This document shows, one piece after another, positions 1 to 6,834 of a stretch of DNA of 33,352 bases. Positions within the stretch are counted from its first letter, which is position 1. Every line of letters starts with the position of its first letter. The stretch comes from Novosphingobium naphthalenivorans NBRC 102051. Lineage in GTDB: Bacteria; Pseudomonadota; Alphaproteobacteria; Sphingomonadales; Sphingomonadaceae. The position numbers and the translations under genes were made by a program. Under the pieces are notes generated by a model that did no database searches, was not told where the DNA came from, and worked only from the letters and a program-made list of their open reading frames with translations. Where the stretch lies: contig NZ_BCTX01000059.1 in assembly GCF_001590985.1 (NCBI RefSeq), positions 1-33,352 on the forward strand, in the 5' to 3' direction.

Positions 1-11
1 CTAGCTCCTCG

Positions 12-1163
12 TCAGCCCCGCGTCCGCTGGCGGATCAGGCGGATATAGGTATCGGCCACGGCCTGGTTGATCTTGTCCCAGCTGAACTCGCTGGCCCGCG
101 CCTCGCCCGCGCTGCCGTGCGCGGCGCGCAGGGCGGGGTCTTCGATATAGGCCCTGAGAGCTTCGGCGAACTGATGGATCGCGCCGGGCGGGATCAGCCG
201 GCCCGAAGCGCGGTCGTCGACGAGGCTCTGGCTGCCGGTCGCGGCGGCCGCGACGACGGGCAGGCCGCAGGCCATCACTTCCAGCGTGACATTGCCGAAC
301 GTCTCGGTGACGGAAGGATTGAACAGCACGTCCATCGAGGCGACCGCGCGGCCGAGGTCGGCCCCCTGCTGGAAGCCGACGAAGGCGGCGCCGGGCAGGC
401 GGGCTTCGAACCATTCGCGCGCGGGACCTTCGCCGATCACCAGCACTTTGTGCGCCACGCCCTTGCGGCGCAGTTCGTCCAGCGTGTCGGAGAAGACGTC
501 GAGGCCCTTTTCCATCACCAGCCGGCCGAGGAAACCGACCGCCACGTCATTGTCGCCGATGCCGAGCGAACGGCGCCATTCCAGATCGCGCCGCCCGGAA
601 TGGAAAATCTCGCGGTCGACCCCGCGCGACCAGATCGAGACGTCGTAGTTCATGCGCTGGTCGCGCAGGACTTGCGCCATGCTTTCGGACGGTGCCACCA
701 GTGCGTCGCAGCGGCGGTAGAAACGACGCAGCATCGCCTCGATCACCGGCTCGCCCCAGGCCATGTTGTAATAGCGCAGGTAGGTCTCGAAGCGGGTATG
801 GACGGAGGCGAGCACCGGCAGTCCCCGCTTGCGCGCCCAGGTTACGGCCTGATGGCCGACGGGGTCGGGCGAGGAGACGTGGACCACATTAGGGGCGAAG
901 GCTTCCAGATCGCGCCGCGCCTTGCCGGAGATGCGCAGGGGAACGCGGTATTCCGCGCGGCCCGGGATCGGCACAGCACCGACGCTGACGAGATCTCCGG
1001 TCGGTTCGAAAGCCGGCTCGGCGACGACCGGGGCATAGACACGGACTTGCGCGCCCTGGCGCAGCAGGTAGCCGACCAGACGATTGAGGGCCTGATTGGC
1101 GCCGTCGCGAACGTAATTGTAGTTGCCCGAGAACAGGGCAATGCGCAGGTCGGCAATATCCAT
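12..1163 (-). CDS. GT4-family glycosyltransferase (glycosyltransferase family 1 domain)
   Basis: The product is a 383-residue GT-B fold glycosyltransferase, expected to move a sugar from a nucleotide donor to a lipid or glycan at the cytoplasmic membrane. The N-terminal acceptor domain begins with RIALFSGNYNYVRDGANQ, a glycine/asparagine-rich loop typical of mannosyltransferase-like GT4 enzymes. The C-terminal donor domain has GFLGRLVMEKGLD and the family's E-x7-E signature in VTETFGNVTLEVMACGLPVV. I chose the ATG at 1163 because family members start at about this point. An upstream in-frame ATG at 1217 has a good ribosome site but would add 18 basic residues unlike the family. The gene stands alone, with palindromic repeats upstream. 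Donor and acceptor cannot be read from sequence; GDP-mannose is a guess. Confidence 0.88.
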   Translation of the reverse strand: MDIADLRIALFSGNYNYVRDGANQALNRLVGYLLRQGAQVRVYAPVVAEPAFEPTGDLVSVGAVPIPGRAEYRVPLRISGKARRDLEAFAPNVVHVSSPDPVGHQAVTWARKRGLPVLASVHTRFETYLRYYNMAWGEPVIEAMLRRFYRRCDALVAPSESMAQVLRDQRMNYDVSIWSRGVDREIFHSGRRDLEWRRSLGIGDNDVAVGFLGRLVMEKGLDVFSDTLDELRRKGVAHKVLVIGEGPAREWFEARLPGAAFVGFQQGADLGRAVASMDVLFNPSVTETFGNVTLEVMACGLPVVAAAATGSQSLVDDRASGRLIPPGAIHQFAEALRAYIEDPALRAAHGSAGEARASEFSWDKINQAVADTYIRLIRQRTRG

Positions 1164-1215
1164 CGTCGAGCCCCATAGCTTCCCGCGCCGCACTTGGCGA
1201 GAGCGCTTGCGTTTC

Positions 1216-1252
1216 ATACCAAGTCCCTGAGATGCTGACGCATCAGACTTGG
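1216..1252. repeat. Palindromic intergenic repeat R1 (REP-like)
   Basis: A hairpin with stem CCAAGTC/GACTTGG encloses the 19-base loop CTGAGATGCTGACGCATCA. The same 19 bases occur in reverse complement in R4 (2169-2206) but between different stem bases (CCAAGGCG/CGCCTTGG). The loop is therefore conserved while the stem covaries. It lies immediately upstream of the glycosyltransferase. Confidence 0.7.
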
Positions 1253-1272
1253 GAAATGCTCAGGCGCCGCAC

Positions 1273-1325
1273 GGGCTGATACCAAAACTCCATGAGTCAA
1301 GCTCAAGGAGTTTTGGTATCAGCCC
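1273..1325. repeat. Palindromic intergenic repeat R2, 19-bp arms
   Basis: Perfect 19-bp inverted arms (1273-1291 and 1307-1325, starting GGGCTGATACC) enclose a 15-base loop. The loop shares 14 bases, in reverse complement, with R3 at 2106-2147. It lies between the divergent glycosyltransferase 5' end and the 3' end of the next gene. As RNA it would form a very stable hairpin and may end transcription of the 1378-1914 gene, although no T-run follows. Confidence 0.75.
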
Positions 1326-1377
1326 TCCCGCCAGGTGTCAGCCGTGCCCCAAGGGGACAGGGCACGGCTGAGGCAGA

Positions 1378-1914
1378 TCAGCGGCGGCGCCAGTCGCGAT
1401 GCTCCCCGCCGCGATCATCCCGGTCCCGATACCCGTCATGGCGTCCGTCATGGCGGCCGTCGCGGTAACCTTCGCGATATTCGTGCCGGTCGCGGCGGCC
1501 ATCGCGATAGTAGTCGCGGGAATAGTCGCGGCCGTCGTAGCGCCAGTCGCGCCCGCGGCTCCAGCGATCGCGGTAATAGGGCGCGTAATAGCGGCTGTAG
1601 TACCGGTCGCGGTAGTACCGGTTCGGATAGCCATCGTAGTAATAGTAGTAGCCCGGATAGCCGCGCACGGTCACGTAGCGGCGGGCCGGGTAATAGCCGC
1701 TGTCGTAATACCGGTCGTCGTGGCTGTCGGCGATGGCTGCGCCGATGGCCAGGCCGATGATGCCGGCGCCGATGGCGATCGCGGCATCATCACCGCCGTG
1801 ACCGCGGTAATGGTCGCGGGCCTGCGCCGGGGCGGTCAAGGTAAGCACGGTGGCGGCCAGTGCCGTGCCGAGGCCAAGTCTGGCCGCGATCGATTTCAGT
1901 CCATTGTGCAACAT
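1378..1914 (-). CDS. Secreted glycine-zipper, Tyr/Arg/Asp-rich protein
   Basis: A 178-residue exported protein of unknown function. The ATG at 1914 has a GGGAG ribosome site and gives a clear signal peptide ending TAPAQA before RDHYRG. The mature protein starts with a glycine-zipper hydrophobic segment (AIAIGAGIIGLAIGAAIA, about residues 48-65), as in 17-kDa surface antigen-like outer-membrane proteins. The rest is very rich in Tyr, Arg and Asp (RYYRDRYYSRYY and similar) and ends with degenerate EYREGYRDGRHDG repeats. It is a paralogue of the gene at 2789-3238, sharing signal peptide, zipper and tail style. A cell-envelope role is likely; a specific activity cannot be inferred. Confidence 0.8.
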   Translation of the reverse strand: MLHNGLKSIAARLGLGTALAATVLTLTAPAQARDHYRGHGGDDAAIAIGAGIIGLAIGAAIADSHDDRYYDSGYYPARRYVTVRGYPGYYYYYDGYPNRYYRDRYYSRYYAPYYRDRWSRGRDWRYDGRDYSRDYYRDGRRDRHEYREGYRDGRHDGRHDGYRDRDDRGGEHRDWRRR

Positions 1915-2105
1915 ATGCGTCTCCCTTTGTCCATGGCCAACCGGGTGACGGCGGTTTCGGCAGGCGCGGTGTGGAGACCTGTTTGTGGACGGTCCGGACT
2001 GAACCGATGGTGAATTTGTCGCAAGTTGTAACAAACCGGCGACGAAGCGTGTCCCTCCGGCGCGGGAGGGGCACGCCCTATCGTGTCAGCTCGTCGTGCC
2101 GGCTC

Positions 2106-2147
2106 ATACCAAGGCGCGATGAGCTTGACTCATCGGGACTTGGTTAA
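2106..2147. repeat. Palindromic intergenic repeat R3
   Basis: The outer arms ACCAAG/CTTGGT enclose an inner hairpin GATGAG-CTTGA-CTCATC. Its central 14 bases are the reverse complement of the R2 loop. R3 and R4 lie upstream of the 1378-1914 gene, and R1 and R2 downstream, so the two doublets are mirror images around that gene. Confidence 0.65.
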
Positions 2148-2168
2148 GCCCGTGCGGTGCTTGAGCAA

Positions 2169-2206
2169 ATCCAAGGCGTGATGCGTCAGCATCTCAGCGC
2201 CTTGGT
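2169..2206. repeat. Palindromic intergenic repeat R4
   Basis: The stem CCAAGGCG/CGCCTTGG surrounds TGATGCGTCAGCATCTCAG, the exact reverse complement of the R1 loop. It lies just downstream of the lipoprotein gene that ends at 2217. Between 1915 and 2216 I see only R3, R4 and the short leader of the 1378-1914 gene. Confidence 0.7.
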
Positions 2207-2216
2207 AATTACTGTG

Positions 2217-2594
2217 TCAGCGCGGCTTGCGCCGGTCGTCCTGCTGGCGCGGCTGGTTGCGGGGCGCTTCGAAGCGCGGCATCCGCGTGCCTTGTTCTGG
2301 CGGCCGCAGGGTGCCTTCGAAGCGCTTGAACCGGGGCTCTGCCGGACGCATCTCTTCGCGGCGGAAGTGCTGCGGATCGCCGCGCCGGAACGCGCGGTCC
2401 TGCGGGCTCAGCCGGTAGTAGAAGATATTATCGGCCCAATAGCCGTCGTAGATCGGCCCGTAAAAGTCATCGTACCAGCCATAGTAAGGGTAAGTGGACC
2501 ATCCGACGGAGACATGGCTGCCATATCCGTCATAACATGCCGAAAGCGAGAGGACCGATGCAGCAAGACAGGTCAGGATCACAGGACGTTTCAT
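2217..2594 (-). CDS. Small Tyr/Arg-rich lipoprotein
   Basis: A 125-residue predicted lipoprotein of unknown function. Translation from the ATG at 2594, which has a GGAGG ribosome site, gives MKRPVILTCLAASVLSLSAC with an LSAC lipobox and acylated Cys20. The mature region is Tyr/Gly/Trp-rich (GWSTYPYYGWYDDFYGPIYDG), then charged and Pro/Arg-rich at the C terminus (PRFEAPRNQPRQQDDRRKPR). It lies between the two glycine-zipper paralogues in the same orientation, suggesting a locus of small envelope proteins. The intergenic spaces of about 190-300 bases argue for separate transcripts. I recognise no named family. Confidence 0.75.
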   Translation of the reverse strand: MKRPVILTCLAASVLSLSACYDGYGSHVSVGWSTYPYYGWYDDFYGPIYDGYWADNIFYYRLSPQDRAFRRGDPQHFRREEMRPAEPRFKRFEGTLRPPEQGTRMPRFEAPRNQPRQQDDRRKPR

Positions 2595-2788
2595 AACTAC
2601 CTCCATCGAAGCCCCCATTGGCATGGACTGTTTTCAGCACGGAAAAGGTAAGGGGGCTTTGATGGCGATCAAGAGCAGCCACGCTTCGTGTCCGTGGCTG
2701 CACATGCAAGGACGCCCGGCCGTGGAGGAAGGGCCGGGCGCCGATGGAAGCCGGGGGAGGAAGCCCGGCTGAAGGGGGTATGCGCCGC

Positions 2789-3238
2789 TCAGTAGCCGCG
2801 GCGCATGGCCTCGCGGTCGTTGGAATAACCCCGGCGGTAGTCGCCATCCCGGCGGTAGTCGTCGCTCCGGCGGTAATCGTCGCCGCGCCGGTAGTTGTCT
2901 CCGTTCCGGTAGTCGTCCCCGCGATAGCGGCGGGTGTATTCGTCGCGGCTGTGGCGGCGGCCGTCGCGGTCCCAGTAGTAGCCGTCGCGGTAATACCAGC
3001 CGCTGGTATAGGCCGGGCCGTAGGCATAGCTGCTGTCGTAATAGCGGTCGCGGTGGCGGTCGTTGTCCGACGAGGCGATGATCGCGCCGAGGGCCAGGCC
3101 GATCACGCCCGCGCCGATGGCGACGGCGGCGGTGTTGTCATGATCGCGGTGATAGTCGCGGGCCATGGCCGGGCTGGCGCTGACAAGCGCGGTGGCGGCA
3201 AGGGCAGTACCGAGGGCGGCCTTCTTGAAAATGCTCAT
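2789..3238 (-). CDS. Secreted glycine-zipper protein with DDYRR-type tandem repeats
   Basis: A 149-residue paralogue of the 1378-1914 product. It has a signal peptide cut after SPAMA, then a glycine-zipper segment AVAIGAGVIGLALGAIIA, then a Tyr/Arg/Asp-rich body. The last 45 residues are a tandem repeat of about six residues (DDYRRG, DDYRRS, DDYRRDG, DYRRGY), visible in the DNA as roughly 18-bp imperfect repeats at 2815-2935. Such repeats can change copy number by slippage, so length may vary between strains. Probably an envelope protein; function unknown. Confidence 0.78.
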   Translation of the reverse strand: MSIFKKAALGTALAATALVSASPAMARDYHRDHDNTAAVAIGAGVIGLALGAIIASSDNDRHRDRYYDSSYAYGPAYTSGWYYRDGYYWDRDGRRHSRDEYTRRYRGDDYRNGDNYRRGDDYRRSDDYRRDGDYRRGYSNDREAMRRGY

Positions 3239-3467
3239 GGTTCGAAACTCCTTCGCGGGGCGGCGGAGGGAAGAGCCGTTGTCCCGTGTTGAGTTCTTTC
3301 TAGAGCTGCCTGGCTGAACGGAATCGGAGCAAGTCTGGCAGGTTTCGTTCAGGTTTTTGATAAATTGTATGAATATCGATCAGCCTTGGGCGGCGTGGAT
3401 AAATTGGACGGCTGCTATCGGGAGGTGCTGCGAGCGGGGCGAATGGAAGGAAAGGTGGGGGCTGCCG

Positions 3468-3890
3468 CTAATCGGTAGCGGGCAAACCTTCGCCGCAGAG
3501 GCTATCGATCGAGTTTCTCAGTGCGCGAGCCATGTCACCGCTGGAGACACGATCTGTTTGCAAGCGGAGTTGATTCAGTTCATCGGAAGTGCAGCGCCTT
3601 TTAAAGGCGGAAAGCGCAGGAAGCGCAGAAGACAACTCTTTGGCGTCACCACTAAGTGCTCTTTCAAGGACATATTTCCACGCCTTGGGGCCGAGCGCCG
3701 CAACGTCATCCGCGAGGACTGGACGGCTCGGAATCCGAGAGTGCAGTACTTCGACATACAAATTGTATCGCTGTGGAAGCGCTAGCGTTTTTGCTTTGGC
3801 ATGAAGCTCATCGTCGGAAATGGCTGCGTATGAATTGGCTGTGCACGAAGCAGCCATGAGTAAAGCGAGGAGGTAGGCGCGTCGAAGCAT
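3468..3890 (-). CDS. Exported protein of unknown function
   Basis: A 140-residue protein beginning MLRRAYLLALLMAASCTANSYA, which reads as a signal peptide. Cleavage after SYA is more convincing than lipoprotein processing at Cys16, because the residues before that Cys fit the lipobox poorly. The mature region is mostly helical with a Cys pair near the C terminus (RRCTSDELNQL and DSLCGEG). The gene and its flanks (3239-4008) are visibly less GC-rich than the surroundings, which may mean recent acquisition. No family recognised. Confidence 0.6.
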   Translation of the reverse strand: MLRRAYLLALLMAASCTANSYAAISDDELHAKAKTLALPQRYNLYVEVLHSRIPSRPVLADDVAALGPKAWKYVLERALSGDAKELSSALPALSAFKRRCTSDELNQLRLQTDRVSSGDMARALRNSIDSLCGEGLPATD

Positions 3891-4008
3891 ACGGCTAATC
3901 TAACCGTGGTCCGAACGTCCGCAACGTCGGCGTGTCCGGAATGTCCGTTTCTACGGAAAAACGAAGGATAGCTGACGCTGCGGCCACGACAGAATTTGTC
4001 CAGGCCGC

Positions 4009-4641
4009 CTAGTATCCCGTATACCGTCCCGGCCGGTGCCAGACGTAGAGGATGCCCCCCGTCGCCATCACGCCGAGCAGGGACCAGAGAACGCGGGTCA
4101 CGTCCAAAACCACCAGCGAGAACAGCAGCACGCAGCCGTCAATCAGCATCTGCGTGCGCCCGGCGTTCCAGCCGCGTGTGCGGTAGAGCCAGAGCACGAT
4201 CGCGCCCGAACCGCCCGAGCCGGCGCCGTGGCGCGCCAGGGCAAGAGCGCCCATGCCGATGATGCTGCCTCCGGCCAGCGCGGCCACCGGCCTGCTGATC
4301 CAGCCGATGTCGATGGTCTGCGCGGCAATAGCCGTCATCGCGAACAGGCCGAGCGTGACAATCACCGTCTTGACGATGAACGGCCAGCTCATCGCGCGCA
4401 GGGTCAGGGCCAGCAAAGGCAGGGTCAGGACCGTATAGAACAGCCCGACCGGAAGCCCGGTCAGGTAGTTCAGGACAAGCGAGATCCCGCCGACGCCGCC
4501 GGTGGCAAGCCCTGCGGCTTTCAGCAGCACCAGACCGAGGGAGAGCTGCACCGTGCCGACGAACAGGGCGTAGGCGTCTTCCAGCCAGGTATGCGGCACA
4601 CCCGGTGCGGGCTCGGCAGATGAAGCGGATTCGGCAGACAC
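4009..4641 (-). CDS. YitT family membrane protein
   Basis: A 210-residue polytopic inner-membrane protein matching the YitT/DUF161 type. The opening motif VQLSLGLVLLKAAGLATGGVGGISLVLNYLTGLPVG, given here as a region near residues 31-66, carries the family's ATGGVGGIS signature. About five to six hydrophobic segments follow, and the GAGSGGSGAIVLWLYRTRGWNAG loop near residue 138 is also typical. The start is a GTG at 4641 with a GGGAG ribosome site. The family's substrate is unknown. Confidence 0.85.
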   Translation of the reverse strand: MSAESASSAEPAPGVPHTWLEDAYALFVGTVQLSLGLVLLKAAGLATGGVGGISLVLNYLTGLPVGLFYTVLTLPLLALTLRAMSWPFIVKTVIVTLGLFAMTAIAAQTIDIGWISRPVAALAGGSIIGMGALALARHGAGSGGSGAIVLWLYRTRGWNAGRTQMLIDGCVLLFSLVVLDVTRVLWSLLGVMATGGILYVWHRPGRYTGY

Positions 4642-4738
4642 GGTCAGCTCCCGGTGAGGGTTACGCCCGGCAGGCTGCCCCTCCCGTCCCGTTCTTGCAA
4701 TCCCCGTTGCCCCCTCTTGCGGGAGGGGGCAGCCAGGA

Positions 4739-6571
4739 TCAGGCCGCGTCCTTCTTGCGGCTCATGCGCTTGCGCTCGTTGGGATCAAGGTAAACCTTGC
4801 GCAGGCGGATCGACTGCGGCGTCACTTCGACCATTTCATCGTCGTCGATATAGGCAATGGCCTGTTCGAGCGTCTTGACGGTCGGAGGGGTGAGGCGGAT
4901 CGCGTCGTCCTTGCCCGAGGAACGGATGTTGGTCAGCTGCTTGGCCTTCATCGGGTTCACTTCGAGGTCATCGGGCTTGGCATTCTCGCCGATGATCATG
5001 CCCTCGTAGAGCTTTTCCTGCGGGGCGACGAACAGCACGCCGCGATCTTCCAGGTTGTTGAGCGCATAGGCATTGGCCTCGCCCGCACCGTTCGAGATCA
5101 GCACACCGTTGAGGCGGCCTTCGATCTGGCCCTTGTAGGGACCGTACTTCTCGAACAGGCGGTTCATGATGCCGGTGCCGCGGGTGTCCGAGAGGAACTC
5201 GCCGTGGTAGCCGATGAGGCCGCGCGAGGGGGCCGAGAAGGTGATGCGGGTCTTGCCCTGGCCCGACGGACGCATGTCGGTCAGTTCGGCCTTGCGGCGC
5301 TGCATCTTTTCCACAACAGTGCCCGAGTGTTCGTCGTCCACGTCGATCACCACGGTTTCGTAAGGCTCGGTGCGGCCGCCGTTCTCGTCTTCCTTGAACA
5401 GCACGCGCGGGCGCGAGATGCCGAGTTCAAAGCCTTCGCGGCGCATCGTTTCGATCACGACGCCGAGCTGAAGCTCACCGCGCCCGGCCACCTCGAAGCT
5501 GTCCTTGTCGGCGCTTTCGGTGACGCGGATGGCGACGTTGGTTTCGGCTTCGCGCATCAGGCGATCACGGATCAGGCGGCTCGTCACCTTGTCGCCCTCA
5601 CGGCCCGCGAGCGGGCTGTCGTTGACGGCAAAGCGCATGGCGAGCGTCGGCGGGTCGATCGGCTGGGCCTGGATCGGCTCGGTCACTTGCGGATCGGCGA
5701 TGGTGTTGGCGACAGTGGCCTTTTCCAGGCCGGCGAGCGCGATGATGTCACCGGCGCGGGCTTCTTCCACCGGCACGCGTTCGAGGCCGCGGAAAGTCAT
5801 GAGCTTGGAGGCGCGGCCGGTTTCGATCACCTTGCCGTCGCGGTCGAGCGCGCGGATCGGGTCGTTGATCTTGAGCACGCCCGACTGGACGCGGCCGGTG
5901 AGCACGCGGCCCATGAAGTTGTCGCGGTCAAGCAGGGTCGCGAGGAACGAGAAGGGCGCCTCGGTATCGAGGTCGGGCGCCGGAACGTGGTCGCGGATGA
6001 GCTGGAACAGCGGCTCCAGCGAGCCTTCGCGGGCATTGATGTCATCGCTGGCATAGCCGTTGCGGCCCGAAGCGTAGAGCACCGGGAAATCGAGCTGCTC
6101 GTCGTTGGCGTCGAGGCTGACGAAGAGGTCGAACACTTCGTTCAGGACTTCGTCGGCACGGCCGTCAGGACGGTCGATCTTGTTGACGACGACGATCGGC
6201 TTGAGGCCGAGGCCCAGCGCCTTGCCGGTGACGAACTTCGTCTGCGGCATCGCGCCTTCCGAGCTGTCGACCAGCAGGACAACGCCATCGACCATCGAGA
6301 GGATGCGTTCCACTTCGGCGCCGAAGTCGGCGTGGCCCGGGGTGTCGACGATGTTGATGCGCAGGCCTTCCCACTCGATCGAGGTGGGCTTGGCGAGAAT
6401 GGTGATCCCGCGTTCCTTTTCGAGGTCGTTGGAGTCCATCGCGCGTTCTTCAATGCGCTGGTTGTCGCGGAAGGTGCCGGACTGGCGGAACAACTGGTCG
6501 ACAAGCGTGGTCTTGCCGTGGTCGACGTGCGCAATGATCGCGATATTGCGCAGGGGAAGCGGGGCGGACAT
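4739..6571 (-). CDS. typA: Ribosome-associated GTPase TypA/BipA
   Basis: A 610-residue translational GTPase of the EF-G/LepA class that binds ribosomes and assists 50S assembly and stress adaptation. The G1 motif AHVDHGKT is at residues 14-21, G3 DTPGH at 76-80 and G4 NKID at 130-133. RGITILAKPTS is the switch I region. Domains II, III and V follow, then the BipA-specific C-terminal domain ending SIRLRKVYLDPNERKRMSRKK. Length is normal for the family. I chose the ATG at 6571 (MSAPLPLRNIAIIAHVDHGK) because it matches the family start; an upstream in-frame extension to 6616 is probably not translated. It is transcribed alone, divergently from the TonB receptor. Confidence 0.97.
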   Translation of the reverse strand: MSAPLPLRNIAIIAHVDHGKTTLVDQLFRQSGTFRDNQRIEERAMDSNDLEKERGITILAKPTSIEWEGLRINIVDTPGHADFGAEVERILSMVDGVVLLVDSSEGAMPQTKFVTGKALGLGLKPIVVVNKIDRPDGRADEVLNEVFDLFVSLDANDEQLDFPVLYASGRNGYASDDINAREGSLEPLFQLIRDHVPAPDLDTEAPFSFLATLLDRDNFMGRVLTGRVQSGVLKINDPIRALDRDGKVIETGRASKLMTFRGLERVPVEEARAGDIIALAGLEKATVANTIADPQVTEPIQAQPIDPPTLAMRFAVNDSPLAGREGDKVTSRLIRDRLMREAETNVAIRVTESADKDSFEVAGRGELQLGVVIETMRREGFELGISRPRVLFKEDENGGRTEPYETVVIDVDDEHSGTVVEKMQRRKAELTDMRPSGQGKTRITFSAPSRGLIGYHGEFLSDTRGTGIMNRLFEKYGPYKGQIEGRLNGVLISNGAGEANAYALNNLEDRGVLFVAPQEKLYEGMIIGENAKPDDLEVNPMKAKQLTNIRSSGKDDAIRLTPPTVKTLEQAIAYIDDDEMVEVTPQSIRLRKVYLDPNERKRMSRKKDAA

Positions 6572-6834
6572 CAGTTCACTTTCAAAAGAGGATAAGCCGG
6601 ACAGGCTTTGCTGCACTGCAAAATTGGCGCGCCCTTAGCCGATCCATGCGATTCCGGCAAGCAGTCGTGCATAGGATGAAATGTGGCAGGACAGTCACAG
6701 GGTGGCCATTTGTCCGCAGTTTTTGTCCGGAGATGATTGTGGAACGGCGGGGAAGTTTCTAAGAACACCGAATGTAACCGGCGAGCCTGGCAAGAAAAAG
6801 ACACAGGCAGTCGAGCAGGATAGGGACGGGGCTC

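Noticed and set aside
2815..2935. CRISPR-like array of about 18-bp repeats
   Set aside because: The repeats are contiguous and in frame, encoding DDYRR-type residues. There are no spacers of regular length and no cas genes.
5204..6595. 463-codon plus-strand frame opposite typA
   Set aside because: It is antisense to a highly conserved GTPase and its composition (Ala/Arg/Asp/His) is that of a shadow frame.
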